Assembly (NCBI RefSeq): GCF_018494035.1
Contig: NZ_JABBFO010000005.1
Span: 1 to 64,000, forward strand
Direction of reading: 5' to 3'
Length of the DNA: 64,000 bases
Origin: Rosenbergiella australiborealis
Lineage (GTDB): Bacteria; Pseudomonadota; Gammaproteobacteria; Enterobacterales; Enterobacteriaceae
The notes under the pieces were generated by a model. The model was not told where the DNA came from. It made no database searches and saw only the letters and a program-made list of their open reading frames with translations. This document shows, in pieces, positions 47,696-59,688 of this stretch. Positions within the stretch are counted from its first letter, which is position 1, and each line of letters starts with the position of its first letter. Both the position numbers and the translations under genes were made by a program.

Positions 47696-48510
47696 CCCTT
47701 ACCACTGTCTGTCGTTAAAAGATCGAAAATCACTTTTGCTTTCACACCGTAACCAACAATCTTAATTGTTAATGTGGGACGGCTCATTGTTTCGACTCTG
47801 CGATAATAGTCACTCGGCATCCATCTGAATAATCTCCATGCTCCCGGTTTTCGTATAAGACCGAAAATACTGTAAACACTGGCACCAAGAGTGATCCCGT
47901 TATAAAAAGCCAGTCCTGCTTTTGAACTGAACCCCATAAACTGAGCAGTTTGCATCACTGAATCAGCAAAAATTCCTTGTGAAAAACTATGACCCGCTGA
48001 CTGTGTCAAATTTCTCAATTCCTTAGATAAACCGTTAAATCCATCAACAACTAACACCGCGCCGGCTAACATTCCTATTGGCCCCATCGTGGTTAACATA
48101 ATAGACCCGCCAACTATCGTAACCCCCGACAGAACTATGTTCACAGCTGAAATCACATACCCCACAATTTTGTTATTTTCCCGAACGAACTCCACTTTTG
48201 CGTAAATTTTCGCCGCTTTAGTGCGGAGCATACGCCCCTGTTCTTCAAGACTTTCGGTCTCTGCCCTGAGGTTTTTTACGCTGGCCATGCACTCTTCATC
48301 AGACTTTGCGCGTCTGGCGGCTGCAAATTACTGATCAATAACATCTTTTATTTCCTGAATAAATTTCATTCGGGTGAAACTGTCTCTGAGATGGAAAGCT
48401 GACAGCATATTAGCTGTATTGATAAGCTTTCTGGCCTCAAGGTTAATCATTGTTTCTGCCCAGTTCTTATTCCTGCCTGAGCGCATTATATCAAGTAATG
48501 CAGTATCCAT
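47692..48510 (-). pseudogene. DUF4225-like gene with an in-frame TAA
   Basis: The frame from ATG 48510 to 47692 is 272 codons without frameshift but has one TAA at 48328-48330 after codon 60 (VIDQ-stop-FAAARRAKSDEE). The first part (MDTALLDIMRSGRNKN, ARKLINTANMLSAFHLRDSF) and the second (KAAKIYAKVEFVRENNKIVGYVISAVNIVLSGVTIVGG, then two Gly/Ala-rich membrane-like segments at about 115-160) together resemble DUF4225 membrane proteins of enterobacteria. A Gln, Lys or Glu codon one base away would restore it. Downstream restart at ATG 48288 gives a 198-residue piece. DUF4225 function is not established; a toxin role is speculative. Confidence 0.7.
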
Positions 48511-48966
48511 TTCTTTCCCTGTATGTTATGTCACCGATAATACTCATCAAGTTAAAACTTACATCGATAAAAAGGCTAAATAAAGTATTAGCTATTTTTT
48601 TAGCACTGTTCCTCGCTTGGTCAACCCTAAAACCCACGCTTGGTTTGTTAAATTTTAGCGTTTACTAGTAAGTGGTATGTAGATGAAAGATTCACACGAC
48701 AACAAATTGGAAAGTTACTAGAAATGAAAAATTACCGCTCGAAAAAAAGAAAATAATCATTAGGGATATGATGACCAATAACTTTCTTTTTTTAGTTTTA
48801 TTATTTTTATTAGATGGTGGGCTCGATTATCTACTTGCCCCCGTCACTCACGAGGATATTATTCGAGGGGTATCGAGGTGCGACTGAACGCGACTACTGC
48901 TACCGGCTTGAGGCTAAAACTTAGCGTAGAGCCGATAGCAATAAGTGTAGAGATTAAGCGTAGGAT
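48511..48966. other. Non-coding or decayed stretch before ribB's 3' end
   Basis: 456 AT-rich bases. One short plus-strand stretch at 48670-48756 reads like protein (WYVDERFTRQQIGKLLEMK, then basic residues and TAA) but has no start, so it may be a gene fragment. Nothing else is supported. Confidence 0.4.
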
Positions 48967-49626
48967 TTATACCGCTTTTTGTTGATCATAACGTTGACGC
49001 CAAGCGACGAGATCGTCGATGGTCACGACAGGCATATTATGCTGCCTAGCAAAAATAATCGCCTCGGGGGCCCGAGCCATCGTCCCGTCATCGTTAGTCA
49101 GCTCACATAGTACGCCCGTAGGAGAAAAGCCTGCTAATCTGACCAGATCGATCGTCGCCTCGGTATGTCCGCCACGAGTCAACACCCCACCTTCGCGTGC
49201 ACGCAGAGGGAATACATGCCCAGGGCGATTCAGGTCACCCGGAACAGCGTTCTCAGCAATCGCAGCACGTACCGTCGTTAAACGATCCGCGGCAGAGACA
49301 CCCGTGGTAACGCCTTGAGCAGCCTCGATAGTCACAGTAAACCCCGTGCCGTAAGCACTGGAGTTGTGTTCGACCATCATTGGTAATGATAATTGCTGGC
49401 GACGTTGCTCAGTAATACATAAGCAGACGATGCCGCTACCATGACGAATGGTGAGGGCCATCTGTTCGACGGTCATGGTTTCGGCGGCAAAAATCATATC
49501 GGCTTCATTTTCACGGTCTTCGTGATCTAAGACCATTACACCGCGATTTTCACGAAGTGCTTGTAGAGCCGATTCTACACGCTGTTCTGGCGTGCCAAAT
49601 TCAGATAAAAGTGTGTTCTGATTCAT
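48967..49626 (-). CDS. ribB: RibB, 3,4-dihydroxy-2-butanone-4-phosphate synthase
   Basis: 219 residues (E. coli 217). Converts ribulose 5-phosphate to the four-carbon precursor of riboflavin plus formate. Mg-binding and catalytic [16 protein letters not shown], the [24 protein letters not shown] segment and CELTNDDG are typical. It stands alone (not fused to RibA), downstream of an FMN riboswitch that should repress it when FMN is abundant. Confidence 0.97.
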   Translation of the reverse strand: MNQNTLLSEFGTPEQRVESALQALRENRGVMVLDHEDRENEADMIFAAETMTVEQMALTIRHGSGIVCLCITEQRRQQLSLPMMVEHNSSAYGTGFTVTIEAAQGVTTGVSAADRLTTVRAAIAENAVPGDLNRPGHVFPLRAREGGVLTRGGHTEATIDLVRLAGFSPTGVLCELTNDDGTMARAPEAIIFARQHNMPVVTIDDLVAWRQRYDQQKAV

Positions 49627-49732
49627 GGTAAAAAATCCTATATCTATTAATAAAATTACCAGAATCAGGGCATAGGAGTGACGTCGTTAAACGTAGCAAT
49701 ACAGCAGAGATCGCAGTGATCGGAACAGTATC

Positions 49733-49880
49733 TTTACCCTCTCCCGTCCGGACTATAACCGTCGGCCCCGGATTTACACCGGATCTGCTGACCTTTATTC
49801 CAGTAGAATAAAGCGCTCGCGGGCTTTCAGAGAGTCTGATTTACCGCCGGTGGGGAATTACGCCCCGCCCTGAGAATAAG
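49733..49880 (-). promoter_or_regulatory. FMN riboswitch (RFN element) controlling ribB
   Basis: On the minus strand the conserved RFN blocks appear in order: TCAGGGCGGGGCG, TTCCCCACCGGCGG, CAGCAGATCCGGTG, AATCCGGGGCCGACGG, TATAGTCCGG and a closing CGGGAGAGGGT. The peripheral P3 helix varies with a GCTTTATTCTACTGGAATAAAG hairpin-like arm. It starts just beyond 49880 and ends about 105 bases before the ribB ATG. In E. coli the same element (also seen as sRNA SroG) acts at transcription and translation. Confidence 0.97.
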
Positions 49881-50057
49881 CCTAATCACTATATCGGCAA
49901 AATAATTAATACGCAATGAACCCTAATTGCTAAAATTGTCATTTAATGTGCAGAAATTAGGTTTAACCTTAGTGAATTAGGGATTACACTTAAATTACTT
50001 ACAGCCTGTATGCCAGAAATATTACTGTTTCTCCGGCGTTAACCTCAGGGAATAATT

Positions 50058-50375
50058 ATGATTGATGCAAAAAAAATTGAACAAATTGCACGCCAAGTCC
50101 AAGACGCTCTCCCGCAGGGGATCCGTAATCTTGGTGATGATGTCGAAAAGAAAATCCGTCAGGTACTCCAAGCACAACTGAGCCGTATGGAGCTGGTTAA
50201 CCGTGATGAGTTTGATGTGCAAACGCAGGTATTAGTTCGCACGCGTGAAAAACTGGCATTGTTAGAAAAACGCCTTGAAGCGCTAGAGAGCAAGCAAGTC
50301 ACCGCGACAGGCCCCCAAGAAGTCAGCCCTGCCGACGTATCTAACGAAACACCTATTGTTCCAGACGTCAAATAA
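50058..50375 (+). CDS. ubiK: UbiK (YqiC), ubiquinone-biosynthesis accessory factor
   Basis: 105 residues (E. coli about 96-99). [21 protein letters not shown] is the conserved amphipathic N-terminal part; the second half (about 45-80) is a coiled coil ([21 protein letters not shown]) that trimerises. UbiK binds lipid and UbiJ and assists the aerobic Ubi complex. Divergent from ribB and convergent with hldE, as in E. coli. Confidence 0.95.
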   Translation: MIDAKKIEQIARQVQDALPQGIRNLGDDVEKKIRQVLQAQLSRMELVNRDEFDVQTQVLVRTREKLALLEKRLEALESKQVTATGPQEVSPADVSNETPIVPDVK

Positions 50376-50388
50376 GTTTCAGCATGAT

Positions 50389-50416
50389 GACGTCGTCCCT
50401 GCAGGGACCGACGTCT
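50389..50416. terminator. Hairpin between convergent ubiK and hldE
   Basis: GACGTCGTCCCTGCAGGGA with CCGACGTC forms a long near-perfect inverted repeat (one bulge), followed by TTATTTC on the plus strand. Confidence 0.75.
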
Positions 50417-50424
50417 TATTTCAA

Positions 50425-51849
50425 TCACTGACCGTTAATTTTCTTAATAATGTTGCTGGTCGATAAGCCTTCCTCGAAATTAAGGATGCGTACCTCGCCG
50501 CCATTCGCAATGACTTCTTCGCCTCCCGCAACTTGCTCTGGGCGATAGTCTCCCCCTTTAACCAGCAAATCGGGCAATAGCTCACCAATCAAACGCTGAG
50601 GCGTATCTTCTTCAAAAGGAATCACCCAATCAACGGCACCGAGAGCGCCTAAGACAATCATTCGATTCTCTAATGGGTTAACCGGCCGTGTGGGCCCTTT
50701 TAAACGAGCAGTTGATGCATCGCTGTTGACCGCAACAATTAATCTGTCGCCCAGCTTACGTGCGTGAGTCAAATAGGAAACATGACCGGCATGTAAAATA
50801 TCAAAACAGCCATTTGTCATAACTATCTTTTCACCACGCTGACGTGCTGCGGCGAGAGCCTGTTGCAAACTCGCTTCATTCATAATGCCAAATCCCTCTT
50901 CGGGACGAGCATGTAACGCATTTTCCAGTTCGATAGGTGTCACCGTCGAGGTTCCTAACTTACCGACCACAATACCCGCAGCAGTGTTGGCGAGAAAACT
51001 GGCCTCTTCCAACGAACATCCGTTTGCTAAGGAGGCAGCGAGCACGCCGATAACCGTATCGCCAGCACCCGTGACATCGAAGACTTCTTGCGCTTGTGTA
51101 GGAAGATGAAGCGGGGCAACTCCCGGTTGCAGCAGAGTCATGCCCTGTTCCGAGCGCGTGACTAATAAAGCGCTTAGCTGACACTCATCCAGTAATGCCA
51201 TCCCTTTTTCGACTAATTGCGCTTCTGTATGACACTTGCCGACAACGGCTTCAAACTCGGAAAGATTGGGTGTCAGTAACGTTGCGCCGCGATAACGAGT
51301 AAAGTCATTGCCCTTAGGATCAATCAATACCGGGATACCCGCTTCTCTGGCTTGAATAATTAGCGGTTGAATATCCGCTAACGCACCTTTTGCATAGTCC
51401 GATAAAACGATGGCACCCATGTTATCGAGGGCGAAAGGCAGCCGTTCGGTAATTTTCTCGCTATGTTGCGAATCGAAGGCATTTTCAAAATCTAAACGAA
51501 TTAATTGTTGGTTCCGCGAAAGTACACGTAACTTAGTGATCGTTGGGTGCGTCGAGACAGTAACAAATTGGCACTCCACCCCCACGTCTGTCAATGCGGA
51601 GTGTAACTGTTCGGCGGCTTCATCTTCCCCGGTTAAGCCAATAATCCGCGATGCTGCGCCTAGGGCGGCAATATTCATCGCTACATTCGCCGCACCGCCC
51701 GGACGCTGTTCTACCACATCCACTTTGACAACAGGGACGGGGGCTTCTGGGGAGATTCGTTGTGTTGGGCCGTACCAATAGCGATCTAGCATTACATCGC
51801 CAATCACCAATACTCCTGCACGATTAAACTCAGGCAGTGAAACCTTCAT
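50425..51849 (-). CDS. hldE: HldE, bifunctional heptose-7-phosphate kinase / heptose-1-phosphate adenylyltransferase
   Basis: 474 residues (E. coli 477). N-terminal ribokinase-family domain (about 1-315; [33 protein letters not shown]) and C-terminal nucleotidyltransferase domain (about 340-474; [16 protein letters not shown] with HxGH). Makes ADP-heptose for LPS core. The order glnE-hldE is conserved, about 100 bases apart. Confidence 0.97.
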   Translation of the reverse strand: MKVSLPEFNRAGVLVIGDVMLDRYWYGPTQRISPEAPVPVVKVDVVEQRPGGAANVAMNIAALGAASRIIGLTGEDEAAEQLHSALTDVGVECQFVTVSTHPTITKLRVLSRNQQLIRLDFENAFDSQHSEKITERLPFALDNMGAIVLSDYAKGALADIQPLIIQAREAGIPVLIDPKGNDFTRYRGATLLTPNLSEFEAVVGKCHTEAQLVEKGMALLDECQLSALLVTRSEQGMTLLQPGVAPLHLPTQAQEVFDVTGAGDTVIGVLAASLANGCSLEEASFLANTAAGIVVGKLGTSTVTPIELENALHARPEEGFGIMNEASLQQALAAARQRGEKIVMTNGCFDILHAGHVSYLTHARKLGDRLIVAVNSDASTARLKGPTRPVNPLENRMIVLGALGAVDWVIPFEEDTPQRLIGELLPDLLVKGGDYRPEQVAGGEEVIANGGEVRILNFEEGLSTSNIIKKINGQ

Positions 51850-51951
51850 GCCAGCAACTCCAAGCTAGATTTGTTTAACATTTTGCGCCTATCATACCAC
51901 AGCCTAATGATAATCGCGGAGCTTGCATCAGCGCCAGCTCCCCTTTGTCTC

Positions 51952-54774
51952 TCACTCACTGGCTAGCCATTGCTGCCATACCGATTGAGTGAGGGATCGC
52001 TCTTGTAGAAAATGATGCTCCTCGACTCCACCATTTTCCCCCTGTAATGCTAAATGATGCAGTGCATCACGTAACGTGATGTAGGCATGGGTCAATGCCT
52101 TAGCGTTTTGCTCTGTGAGTAATCCTTGTTGTGACAAGGTTTCAACGATGCGGACGTTGTCCGACCAGCGCGTTAAATCAGGGTAGTCCGTAGCAAAACG
52201 TAATACCCAATATTGCGCTAAAAACTCAATATCAGTGATCCCACCTAAATCTGCCTTAATATCCCAAAGTGGCAGATGTTTGTTGCCCAAATGCTTGAGC
52301 ATTTTCTCGCGCATCGCCGCAACATCGGTCGTCAGTTGCCTAATATCGCGGGGCTGACAGAGGATATGATGTCTTATTTCGGCGAATTTTTTCTGTAAAC
52401 GAGGATGACCAAATACTGTCCGAGCTCGCACTAATGCTTGATGCTCCCATGTCCAGGCCTCATTATGTTGATAGGCTTCAAAGGCCTCAAAAGTAGTCAC
52501 CAGCATCCCTGCCGCCCCAGATGGACGTAACCGCGCATCGACCTCATATAAAATCCCCGATGCAGTACGTGTACTAAAAAGGTGAATAATTCTTTGTGCC
52601 ATCTTTAAGTAAAACTGACGCCCTTCTATGCTTCGTTCGCCATTCGTTACGGTATTGGCAGGGCAATCATGCAGAAAAACCAAATCTAAATCAGAGCGAT
52701 ATCCTAATTCCCATCCCCCCAATTTACCGTAGCCAACCACAGCAAAACCTGGACCTTGTTCATCGGTCAAATGATTAGGTTTACCATAACGCTGCACCAT
52801 TAATTGCCAGGCTTGCCAAACCACGACTTCTAATAAGGCTTCAGCGAGCCAAGTTAAGTGATCACTGACTTTCATGACCGGTAAAGTCCCGGCAATGTCT
52901 GCGGCGGCAATACGTAATTGTTGGGTCAATTTAAATTGGCGTAATGCCTCAACTTGTTGTTCTTCATCTTCTTGCGGGATACGTAATAAATATTCGCGTA
53001 ACTCTTCGCGATAGCTATTATTCGGTGCCGGTTGATAGAGGGTCTGGGGATCAAGAAGTTCATCAAGTAGCAATGGATGGCGCGCTAATTGCGTAGCAAC
53101 CATGGGTGAGGCGGCACACAATCTTACAAGATGTTTTAATGCCCCTGGGTATTGAATCAATAACTCAAGGTAGGTACTGCGGCTTGCAACACTAAGTAGA
53201 ACTTGTAATAACCGCGAAAACGTGGCGGCGGCATCGTTTCGCGGGCAAACCTCTGCCAAAATCATTGGCATGAGTTGGTCCAATGCCTGACGCCCCCGAG
53301 GGCCGACAGTACGCCGTCCGATATCGTGATGAAAATTCTGTAGCGCGCTGAGAAACTGCTGCTGTTGATCAACGGCGAGTTGTGGAGTCAGTAGTTGAAG
53401 TTCGTCGAGATCGGGTATTTCGAGCCACAGATGCTGGTAATGATTCTCCACTTGCTCCTCTGATGCACTTTGTTCTTCATCACCAATTAATGCGACAAAC
53501 AGGGTGTGAATAGACATCATCAACTGTTCAAGGTGAGTATGAAAGGTTGACCACTGTTCAAATCCCATTGCCCAGGCTAAACGCTGACGATTTAAGTCAT
53601 CATCGGGTAGCGTTTGCGTCTGTTGGTCAGCGATACTTTGTAGGAGATTCTCAACACGCCGCAGAAAAAGGTATCCCTCATGTAATAGCCCTACCTGCTC
53701 GCTCGGAAGTAATGAGAGTGTATCAATAGCTTGCAACGCTGTTAATAGAGAGCGACTCTGCAAGCAACGCTCACGCCCTCCTCGGATAAGCTGGAAAACT
53801 TGTACAATAAATTCGCATTCTCGAATTCCCCCTGCACCTAGCTTAATATTATTTTTTAAGCCCCGACGTCTGACTTCTCGATGGATTTTACCCTTCATCG
53901 TCCGCAGCGATTGGATGGCACTGAAATCGATATAGCGGCGGTAAATAAAGGGCCGTAGTAGCTGTTGCAGCTCTTCAGTAAAAGGGGGTTGATCTTCCCC
54001 CATCAAGCGCGCTTTCACCATCGCATAACGCTCCCACTCGCGCCCTTGCTCCTGATAATAATCCTCTAGCGCGGCGAAGCTCATCACCAATGGGCCACTC
54101 TCACCAAAAGGACGCAGTCGCATATCGACACGATAAACAAAACCGTCGATGGTCGGTTGGTCTAGGAGTTTAATAATCCGTTGCCCCATTCGCAGAAAAA
54201 ATTGGGCATTATCCCATTCGCGTCGTCCCCCTCGCGTCGACCCGTTCTCTGGCCAGGCAAAGATCAGATCGATATCTGAAGAGAAATTCAGCTCTCCTCC
54301 GCCCAGTTTTCCCATACCGAGAATCAGTAATGGCTGAACTTGCCCTTCGGCATTGCAAGGTGTCCCCATTTCGGAACAATATTGCTGCCAACACCATTCG
54401 CGTGCGGTGGTAATAAGCTTTTCTGCAAGATGGCTTAACTGCTGCAAAGTCTGCTCAGTGGTAGCGATATTGAGAATTTGCATCCAGGCAATGCGTACTA
54501 ACATCTCTCGGCGAAACAGTCTTAATCGCCGCATGATTTGCGCTTCCGTCTCAACGTCTACGCGCTGTTGTTCAAGCCAGCGTTCATAATGTTGCCACTC
54601 TTGTGCATGAGGTGGCTGGTCATACAAATTTTGTTGCCACTCAGGGTGTTGCTGTAAATTTTCTGCCACAAAGTCACTGAAGGCGAGGACAGTAAACAGA
54701 GGTTCTTGCGGCGATAATTGCCCTTTTACACGGGATTCAGCCTGCTGAGTCAATGCTAATGGGAGTGGCAACAT
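51952..54774 (-). CDS. glnE: GlnE, glutamine-synthetase adenylyltransferase/deadenylase
   Basis: 940 residues (E. coli 946). Two nucleotidyltransferase domains: N-terminal deadenylase with [13 protein letters not shown] and C-terminal adenylylase with [12 protein letters not shown], joined by a helical PII-binding regulatory region (about 440-550). Adjusts glutamine synthetase activity to nitrogen supply. It follows ygiF by 11 bases, as in E. coli. Confidence 0.97.
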   Translation of the reverse strand: MLPLPLALTQQAESRVKGQLSPQEPLFTVLAFSDFVAENLQQHPEWQQNLYDQPPHAQEWQHYERWLEQQRVDVETEAQIMRRLRLFRREMLVRIAWMQILNIATTEQTLQQLSHLAEKLITTAREWCWQQYCSEMGTPCNAEGQVQPLLILGMGKLGGGELNFSSDIDLIFAWPENGSTRGGRREWDNAQFFLRMGQRIIKLLDQPTIDGFVYRVDMRLRPFGESGPLVMSFAALEDYYQEQGREWERYAMVKARLMGEDQPPFTEELQQLLRPFIYRRYIDFSAIQSLRTMKGKIHREVRRRGLKNNIKLGAGGIRECEFIVQVFQLIRGGRERCLQSRSLLTALQAIDTLSLLPSEQVGLLHEGYLFLRRVENLLQSIADQQTQTLPDDDLNRQRLAWAMGFEQWSTFHTHLEQLMMSIHTLFVALIGDEEQSASEEQVENHYQHLWLEIPDLDELQLLTPQLAVDQQQQFLSALQNFHHDIGRRTVGPRGRQALDQLMPMILAEVCPRNDAAATFSRLLQVLLSVASRSTYLELLIQYPGALKHLVRLCAASPMVATQLARHPLLLDELLDPQTLYQPAPNNSYREELREYLLRIPQEDEEQQVEALRQFKLTQQLRIAAADIAGTLPVMKVSDHLTWLAEALLEVVVWQAWQLMVQRYGKPNHLTDEQGPGFAVVGYGKLGGWELGYRSDLDLVFLHDCPANTVTNGERSIEGRQFYLKMAQRIIHLFSTRTASGILYEVDARLRPSGAAGMLVTTFEAFEAYQHNEAWTWEHQALVRARTVFGHPRLQKKFAEIRHHILCQPRDIRQLTTDVAAMREKMLKHLGNKHLPLWDIKADLGGITDIEFLAQYWVLRFATDYPDLTRWSDNVRIVETLSQQGLLTEQNAKALTHAYITLRDALHHLALQGENGGVEEHHFLQERSLTQSVWQQWLASE

Positions 54775-54785
54775 AATATTCTCTC

Positions 54786-56105
54786 TTAACCGTTAAGTGA
54801 GTCTTTCGCTGTATTACTGGTTAACCAAAAGGGGGATAAAGGTCGTACCGGAAGCGGTAAACGGATTGCGTCTTGATCAGAGACAAAATACTGTCGTGCT
54901 AAGACCCAAGGTGCTAACCATGCTTCAAGCTGCTCACGCGGGTAGGCGCTGCTCAGTAAGGTGATAGACAGTATCAATTTGTCGAGCCTCAACAAGGTCA
55001 TACCAGCCTGATTCGCAATTAAGTTTTCTGCAGCCAGCGCATGTAAGTCGGCGGCACAACGACTTAACATCACATCACAAAAGCGTTTAAAAGAGCCGTC
55101 GAGACGTTTGAGCTGCCGAGCATTCGCCGATTGACGCCACTGCTGTGCAACGACCAGTTCGGTTAATTGCAGTTGTGCTTGTACCCCATCAACTGAAAAA
55201 CAGAGGCTCTGGGCATTCGGTTTTTTCTGCTGTAAAGCCTCTTCAATAACCGTGAGACGTTGGCGTATTTCGCTACTCGCGGAACGGGAAATTAATCCCC
55301 CGAATAACGTGAACGTTTCACGAATCGCAAGCAATGTTTGCAGTAATAAAGGTAACGCCTGTGCCTCATTTTCTAACCAGTGTGACTCCAGTAATTGCCA
55401 GCGACGAATTAAGGCACTAAGCAGTGTAGAGAGGCCCTGTTCACAGCTTGCTTTAGGTATTACTGAAAATGGCATTAATGGCTGAATAGCGGGCAAACCC
55501 ACGCCTTGTGCTAGCCCATATCCGCGTGCAGCCTTGCTTTGCCATCCTAATCTTATTCCGCCATGGTTGATAAGCTCAGCGGCTAAGGCAAATAAATCAG
55601 ACCTTTTCCCGTTGAGCAGTTCGAGCTCAAGTTCTAGCAACGGTATTGTTTGCTCACCGGCACCGACATGCCCCTGATCAAAGGCCACTTCAATCTCACT
55701 CTCACGGTAGGTAATCACCCATTTTTCACGACGGAAATCGGTACTGAATAACGGAGAAAGTGCCGCTTGCAAGGCAGAAATATCCGTATCCGCCGGCCAT
55801 ACTTCTTGCGGTAATAATGTCAGGTCGAGTTGATGCTCTGTTAACGGAATATTGTATTCCGGACGTTGATGCAGCCCACCAATCTCTTGACCGGCGGTTT
55901 TAAGCGTCATTTCGTACTGACCATTTTTTCCGCGGATGCGTAACCCCATATCCCAACGTCGTAGTTGGTTATCTGCCGTTTCATAATAGTGGTTGGCAAG
56001 TAGCACAGGTGGCGTATAGCGATTGGGGTATAAATTCAATTGTTGCTTAATACTGTCGATATGATTGGTATCGACAAGAAACTTTACTTCGATTTCGATG
56101 GTCAT
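54786..56105 (-). CDS. ygiF: YgiF, inorganic triphosphatase (CYTH-CHAD)
   Basis: 439 residues from [12 protein letters not shown] (E. coli 433); an extension 22 codons upstream lacks the CYTH start. CYTH domain at about 1-200 with the ExExK signature EIEVKF and [13 protein letters not shown] domain (polyphosphate-binding, His/Arg-rich helices) at about 215-430. Hydrolyses tripolyphosphate. In operon with glnE and hldE; divergent from ygiM. Confidence 0.94.
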   Translation of the reverse strand: MTIEIEVKFLVDTNHIDSIKQQLNLYPNRYTPPVLLANHYYETADNQLRRWDMGLRIRGKNGQYEMTLKTAGQEIGGLHQRPEYNIPLTEHQLDLTLLPQEVWPADTDISALQAALSPLFSTDFRREKWVITYRESEIEVAFDQGHVGAGEQTIPLLELELELLNGKRSDLFALAAELINHGGIRLGWQSKAARGYGLAQGVGLPAIQPLMPFSVIPKASCEQGLSTLLSALIRRWQLLESHWLENEAQALPLLLQTLLAIRETFTLFGGLISRSASSEIRQRLTVIEEALQQKKPNAQSLCFSVDGVQAQLQLTELVVAQQWRQSANARQLKRLDGSFKRFCDVMLSRCAADLHALAAENLIANQAGMTLLRLDKLILSITLLSSAYPREQLEAWLAPWVLARQYFVSDQDAIRLPLPVRPLSPFWLTSNTAKDSLNG

Positions 56106-56293
56106 AGATATCCTGTTGCTACTCATTCGTTGCGAGATCTTCACTGTTATTGCCAAGCAAGGGTAATCCACTAAAGACGAGCTGTCTCTGATTTGTTAGG
56201 ATCACCGTGCAAGGAGAACAGGAAACTTCTCATTTATAACATAACTTGACGCCTACAGACTGTGGCGACTCTTACTATCAGAACTGTCATCTA

Positions 56294-56914
56294 ATGAAAA
56301 AAATAATTTTTGCAGGTTGCTTACTGCTTACACTCGGCCAATCTATCTCACTCGCTCAAGCAGAGACCACCCGTTATATTTCGGATGATCTCTCGACATG
56401 GGTACGCAGCGGTCCGGGTAATCAATATCGACTGGTTGGACAAGTGAATGCCGGTGAAGCCGTCACCCTGCTTAGTACCGATGCCGATACCCATTATGCT
56501 CAAATTCGCGATCAACAAGGTCGAACGACTTGGATCCCTGAATCACAGCTAAGCGAAAACCCAAGTTTTAAAGTCCGTGTGCCACAACTCGAACAACAGG
56601 TAAAAACGCTTAGCGATAAATTGGCGAATATCGATAACAGTTGGAATCAGCGCACCGCGGAAATGCAACAAAAAGTTGCGGGAAGCGATGGAGCCATTAA
56701 CCAACTTAAAGACGAAAATCAGCGCTTAAAAAACGCCCTAATCGTGGCTCAGAAAAAAGTTGATGCGGCAAATGTGCAACTTGATGATAAACAGCGCGCA
56801 ATCATTATGCAGTGGTTCTTATATGGAGGCGGGGTATTAGGCGTTGGATTGATCTTTGGCCTATTCTTACCTCATATGATCCCTCGTCGTAAAAATAAAA
56901 ATCGTTGGATGTAA
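56294..56914 (+). CDS. ygiM: YgiM, SH3-domain membrane protein
   Basis: 206 residues from MKKIIFAGCLLL, exactly the E. coli YgiM length; the frame is open 16 codons further upstream. Signal peptide 1-24, bacterial SH3 domain (about 25-90, DLSTWVRSGPGNQYRLVG and WIPESQL), coiled coil (about 95-165), one C-terminal membrane helix (about 170-190) and a basic tail. Cell-envelope location; function not settled. Three bases before cca, so co-transcribed. Confidence 0.94.
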   Translation: MKKIIFAGCLLLTLGQSISLAQAETTRYISDDLSTWVRSGPGNQYRLVGQVNAGEAVTLLSTDADTHYAQIRDQQGRTTWIPESQLSENPSFKVRVPQLEQQVKTLSDKLANIDNSWNQRTAEMQQKVAGSDGAINQLKDENQRLKNALIVAQKKVDAANVQLDDKQRAIIMQWFLYGGGVLGVGLIFGLFLPHMIPRRKNKNRWM

Positions 56915-56917
56915 TAC

Positions 56918-58141
56918 GTGCAAAAATATCTTGTGGGGGGCGCGGTGAGAGACCGCTTGCTGGGATTACCCGTAACGGATCGTGATTGGGTGGTAGTGGG
57001 GACGACTCCCGAATCATTGTTGGCACTCGGCTATCAACAGGCTGGCCGAGATTTTCCGGTGTTTTTACACCCCAAGACCCATGAAGAATATGCCCTAGCG
57101 CGTACCGAACGTAAGACTGGAAGTGGTTATACCGGGTTTGATACACGGTTTACGCCTGAGGTGACTCTCGAGGAAGATTTACAACGTCGTGATCTGACGA
57201 TCAATGCGATGGCTGAAGATGAAGCGGGCGCTATTATTGATCCGTGGCATGGACAGCAAGATTTAGCTGCTCGCCGTCTTCGACATGTTTCTGCTGCTTT
57301 TATCGAAGATCCATTGCGTGTTTTACGGGTCGCTCGATTCGCCGCACGCTTTGCACCTTTGGGTTTCACTATCGCAGAAGAAACCTTGATACTAATGAAG
57401 CAAATTACCGAAAGTGGTGAATTAGCCTATCTTACCCATGAGCGAGTATGGAAAGAGACCGAAAAGGCACTGTCGAGTGCGTCACCTTCGACCTATTTTT
57501 CTGTTTTACGCCAATGTGGAGCACTCGCGGTACTGTTTCCTGAACTGGATGCGCTATTTGGCGTTCCTGCTCCAGCGAAATGGCATCCAGAAATTGATAC
57601 TGGCGTACACAGCCTGATGTCGTTAGATATCGCTACACAGCTCACGGTGGAACCTGCATTACGTTTTGCAGCCTTGCTGCATGACATCGGTAAAGGCTTA
57701 ACCCCACCTGAACTCTGGCCTTCGCATCCAAACCACGGTATCGGTGGCGTGCCGCTGATTGATGCGCTTTGTCTGCGACTAAAAGTCCCTAACCACTATC
57801 GCGATATTGCACGATTAGCCACAGAATTTCACGATATGGTACACAGCATTGATAAATATCCTGCAGAACAGGTGATTATGGTGTTTGATAAACTTGATGC
57901 ATGGCGAAAACCCGAGCGGGTCACCCAACTCGCCTTAGTCAGCGAAGCGGATGTCCGCGGGCGTTTAGGATGGCAAGATAATCCCTACCCACAAGCCGCA
58001 CAATTTGTTGCACGCTTCGCCGCCGCACAAGCAGTGAGTGTGGCTCCCATTATTGCTGCAGGCTTTACAGGTAAGGCAGTGCGTGAAGAGCTAACGAGGT
58101 TACGTGTCCAAGCCGTTGCGGCTTATTCCCATTCTGAGTAG
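56918..58141 (+). CDS. cca: Cca, multifunctional CCA-adding enzyme
   Basis: 407 residues (E. coli 412), GTG start. Adds and repairs the 3' CCA of tRNA. Nucleotidyltransferase head at about 1-140 ([31 protein letters not shown]), neck/body (about 140-225), and a C-terminal HD domain (LLHDIGKGL, phosphohydrolase) typical of gammaproteobacterial Cca. Follows ygiM by three bases. Confidence 0.97.
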   Translation: MQKYLVGGAVRDRLLGLPVTDRDWVVVGTTPESLLALGYQQAGRDFPVFLHPKTHEEYALARTERKTGSGYTGFDTRFTPEVTLEEDLQRRDLTINAMAEDEAGAIIDPWHGQQDLAARRLRHVSAAFIEDPLRVLRVARFAARFAPLGFTIAEETLILMKQITESGELAYLTHERVWKETEKALSSASPSTYFSVLRQCGALAVLFPELDALFGVPAPAKWHPEIDTGVHSLMSLDIATQLTVEPALRFAALLHDIGKGLTPPELWPSHPNHGIGGVPLIDALCLRLKVPNHYRDIARLATEFHDMVHSIDKYPAEQVIMVFDKLDAWRKPERVTQLALVSEADVRGRLGWQDNPYPQAAQFVARFAAAQAVSVAPIIAAGFTGKAVREELTRLRVQAVAAYSHSE

Positions 58142-58283
58142 CAGATAACACGACGTTTTCGGTAAAATGAAGGCTTATTTTCGCCTAGCGGTGTTCAGAA
58201 AGAGGCTGGCGAGATGAGCGCCTTCATGGAGGTAAAGCGCAACAAGTCTTGATGAAGATAGGCATTGTTGCGCTTAAAATACT

Positions 58284-59102
58284 TTACATAAAGACAACCC
58301 ACACCAGTAACGCTACAACAAATCGATATAAAGCAAAGGCCACAAATGAAATACGTTTGATCACCGTTAAGAACACTTTAATAGCTAACAGTGCTACCAA
58401 GAAAGCGGTGATAAAGCCTGTAGCGAACATTGGAAGATCGTGTAAGGTCAAAAAACCAAGACTCTTTACCAAATCCAATCCGGTTGCCCCTATCATTATC
58501 GGCACAGCTAATAAAAATGAGAATTCCGAGGCCGCATAGCGACTAACCCCCAGCAGTAGCCCACCACTGATTGTCGAACCTGAGCGCGAAAAACCTGGCC
58601 AAAGCGCTAAGCACTGAAAACAGCCGATCAAAAAGGCTTGCCGATATGAAATATCATCAATGCCTACAGCTTTTGGTTTTGCAGGTTTTAACCACTCAGC
58701 CACAATCAGTAAAATACCGCCTGCGATTAAAGAATAAAAAACATTTTCAGGGGTAAATAACGTTTTGATTTTGTCATGAAGCAGTAAGCCCAATACGACT
58801 GCAGGCAACATTCCACAAAGAATATGCACCAGTGAAAGTCGACCTTGCCCCACCCCTTCATGAGGAACTTTACCGAAATGAATACCAATTAATCCAAATA
58901 GACGACGCCAAAACATCACGACGACAGCAAGAATCGATCCTAACTGAATAACAATCTCAAATGTTTCTGCTTTCTCTCCTTGGAATCCCAGTAAGTGCCC
59001 CACAATAATCAAGTGCCCAGTAGAAGAGACAGGTAAAAATTCCGTTAACCCTTCAACAATTCCAAGCAGCGCCGCGACACCCAATGGGTGGATATCAATC
59101 AT
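58284..59102 (-). CDS. bacA: BacA/UppP, undecaprenyl-diphosphatase
   Basis: 272 residues (E. coli 273). Polytopic inner-membrane enzyme recycling undecaprenyl pyrophosphate for peptidoglycan synthesis; overproduction gives bacitracin resistance. Catalytic motifs are [16 protein letters not shown] (Glu, His) and [13 protein letters not shown] (Arg, Ser). About eight helices. Monocistronic, convergent with cca and next to folB as in E. coli. Confidence 0.97.
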   Translation of the reverse strand: MIDIHPLGVAALLGIVEGLTEFLPVSSTGHLIIVGHLLGFQGEKAETFEIVIQLGSILAVVVMFWRRLFGLIGIHFGKVPHEGVGQGRLSLVHILCGMLPAVVLGLLLHDKIKTLFTPENVFYSLIAGGILLIVAEWLKPAKPKAVGIDDISYRQAFLIGCFQCLALWPGFSRSGSTISGGLLLGVSRYAASEFSFLLAVPIMIGATGLDLVKSLGFLTLHDLPMFATGFITAFLVALLAIKVFLTVIKRISFVAFALYRFVVALLVWVVFM

Positions 59103-59214
59103 TAATCGTTCCTCTTCTCATAACCTAAAAAATAAAATTTCAAAAAATATTAGTAACTTATAATTAATCTAAAAAAATATGACCGTCAGCTCCCGTAAAA
59201 GTTGCGATCTGTAT

Positions 59215-59580
59215 TTATGAATATTGAGGAAAAACGCCTCGGGTGATTTTGACACCGACGCTACGTGCCTGTGCGACCGCCCCGGGTTTACTCACGGTAA
59301 TACGAACACCTGGAGTGTTAAATTCACGCATTAATAATTCAGCAACCTCTTCCGCTACGCGCTCCACCAGCGCGAAGCGCTGATGCTCGATATGCTTGAG
59401 AACAGCGGTAGACACTTCGGCATAGCTCAGACAATCCTCAACATCATCGCTACGCGCAGCGATACGGTTATCCCATGCAAGTTCAATATCCAATACGAGT
59501 TTTTGGGTAATGTGTTGTTCCCACTCAAAAGCGCCAATCGTTGTAAAGGCCGTTAATTGTTCAATAAAAACAATACCCAT
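59215..59580 (-). CDS. folB: FolB, dihydroneopterin aldolase
   Basis: 121 residues (E. coli 122). Folate pathway enzyme cleaving or epimerising dihydroneopterin. GIVFIEQLTAFTTIGAFEWEQ (substrate-binding start with conserved Glu), DCLSYAEVS and the catalytic Lys in VSKPGAV. Divergent from plsY, as in E. coli. Confidence 0.96.
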   Translation of the reverse strand: MGIVFIEQLTAFTTIGAFEWEQHITQKLVLDIELAWDNRIAARSDDVEDCLSYAEVSTAVLKHIEHQRFALVERVAEEVAELLMREFNTPGVRITVSKPGAVAQARSVGVKITRGVFPQYS

Positions 59581-59688
59581 ATCTCAACTCTCTTTGTTTA
59601 ATCATGCCTAGGTGATACCACTCGGCAGCGTTTATGCGTATTATCATTGTCATTGCTCACGACAGTACGCTTATTAGGTTGGGATATT

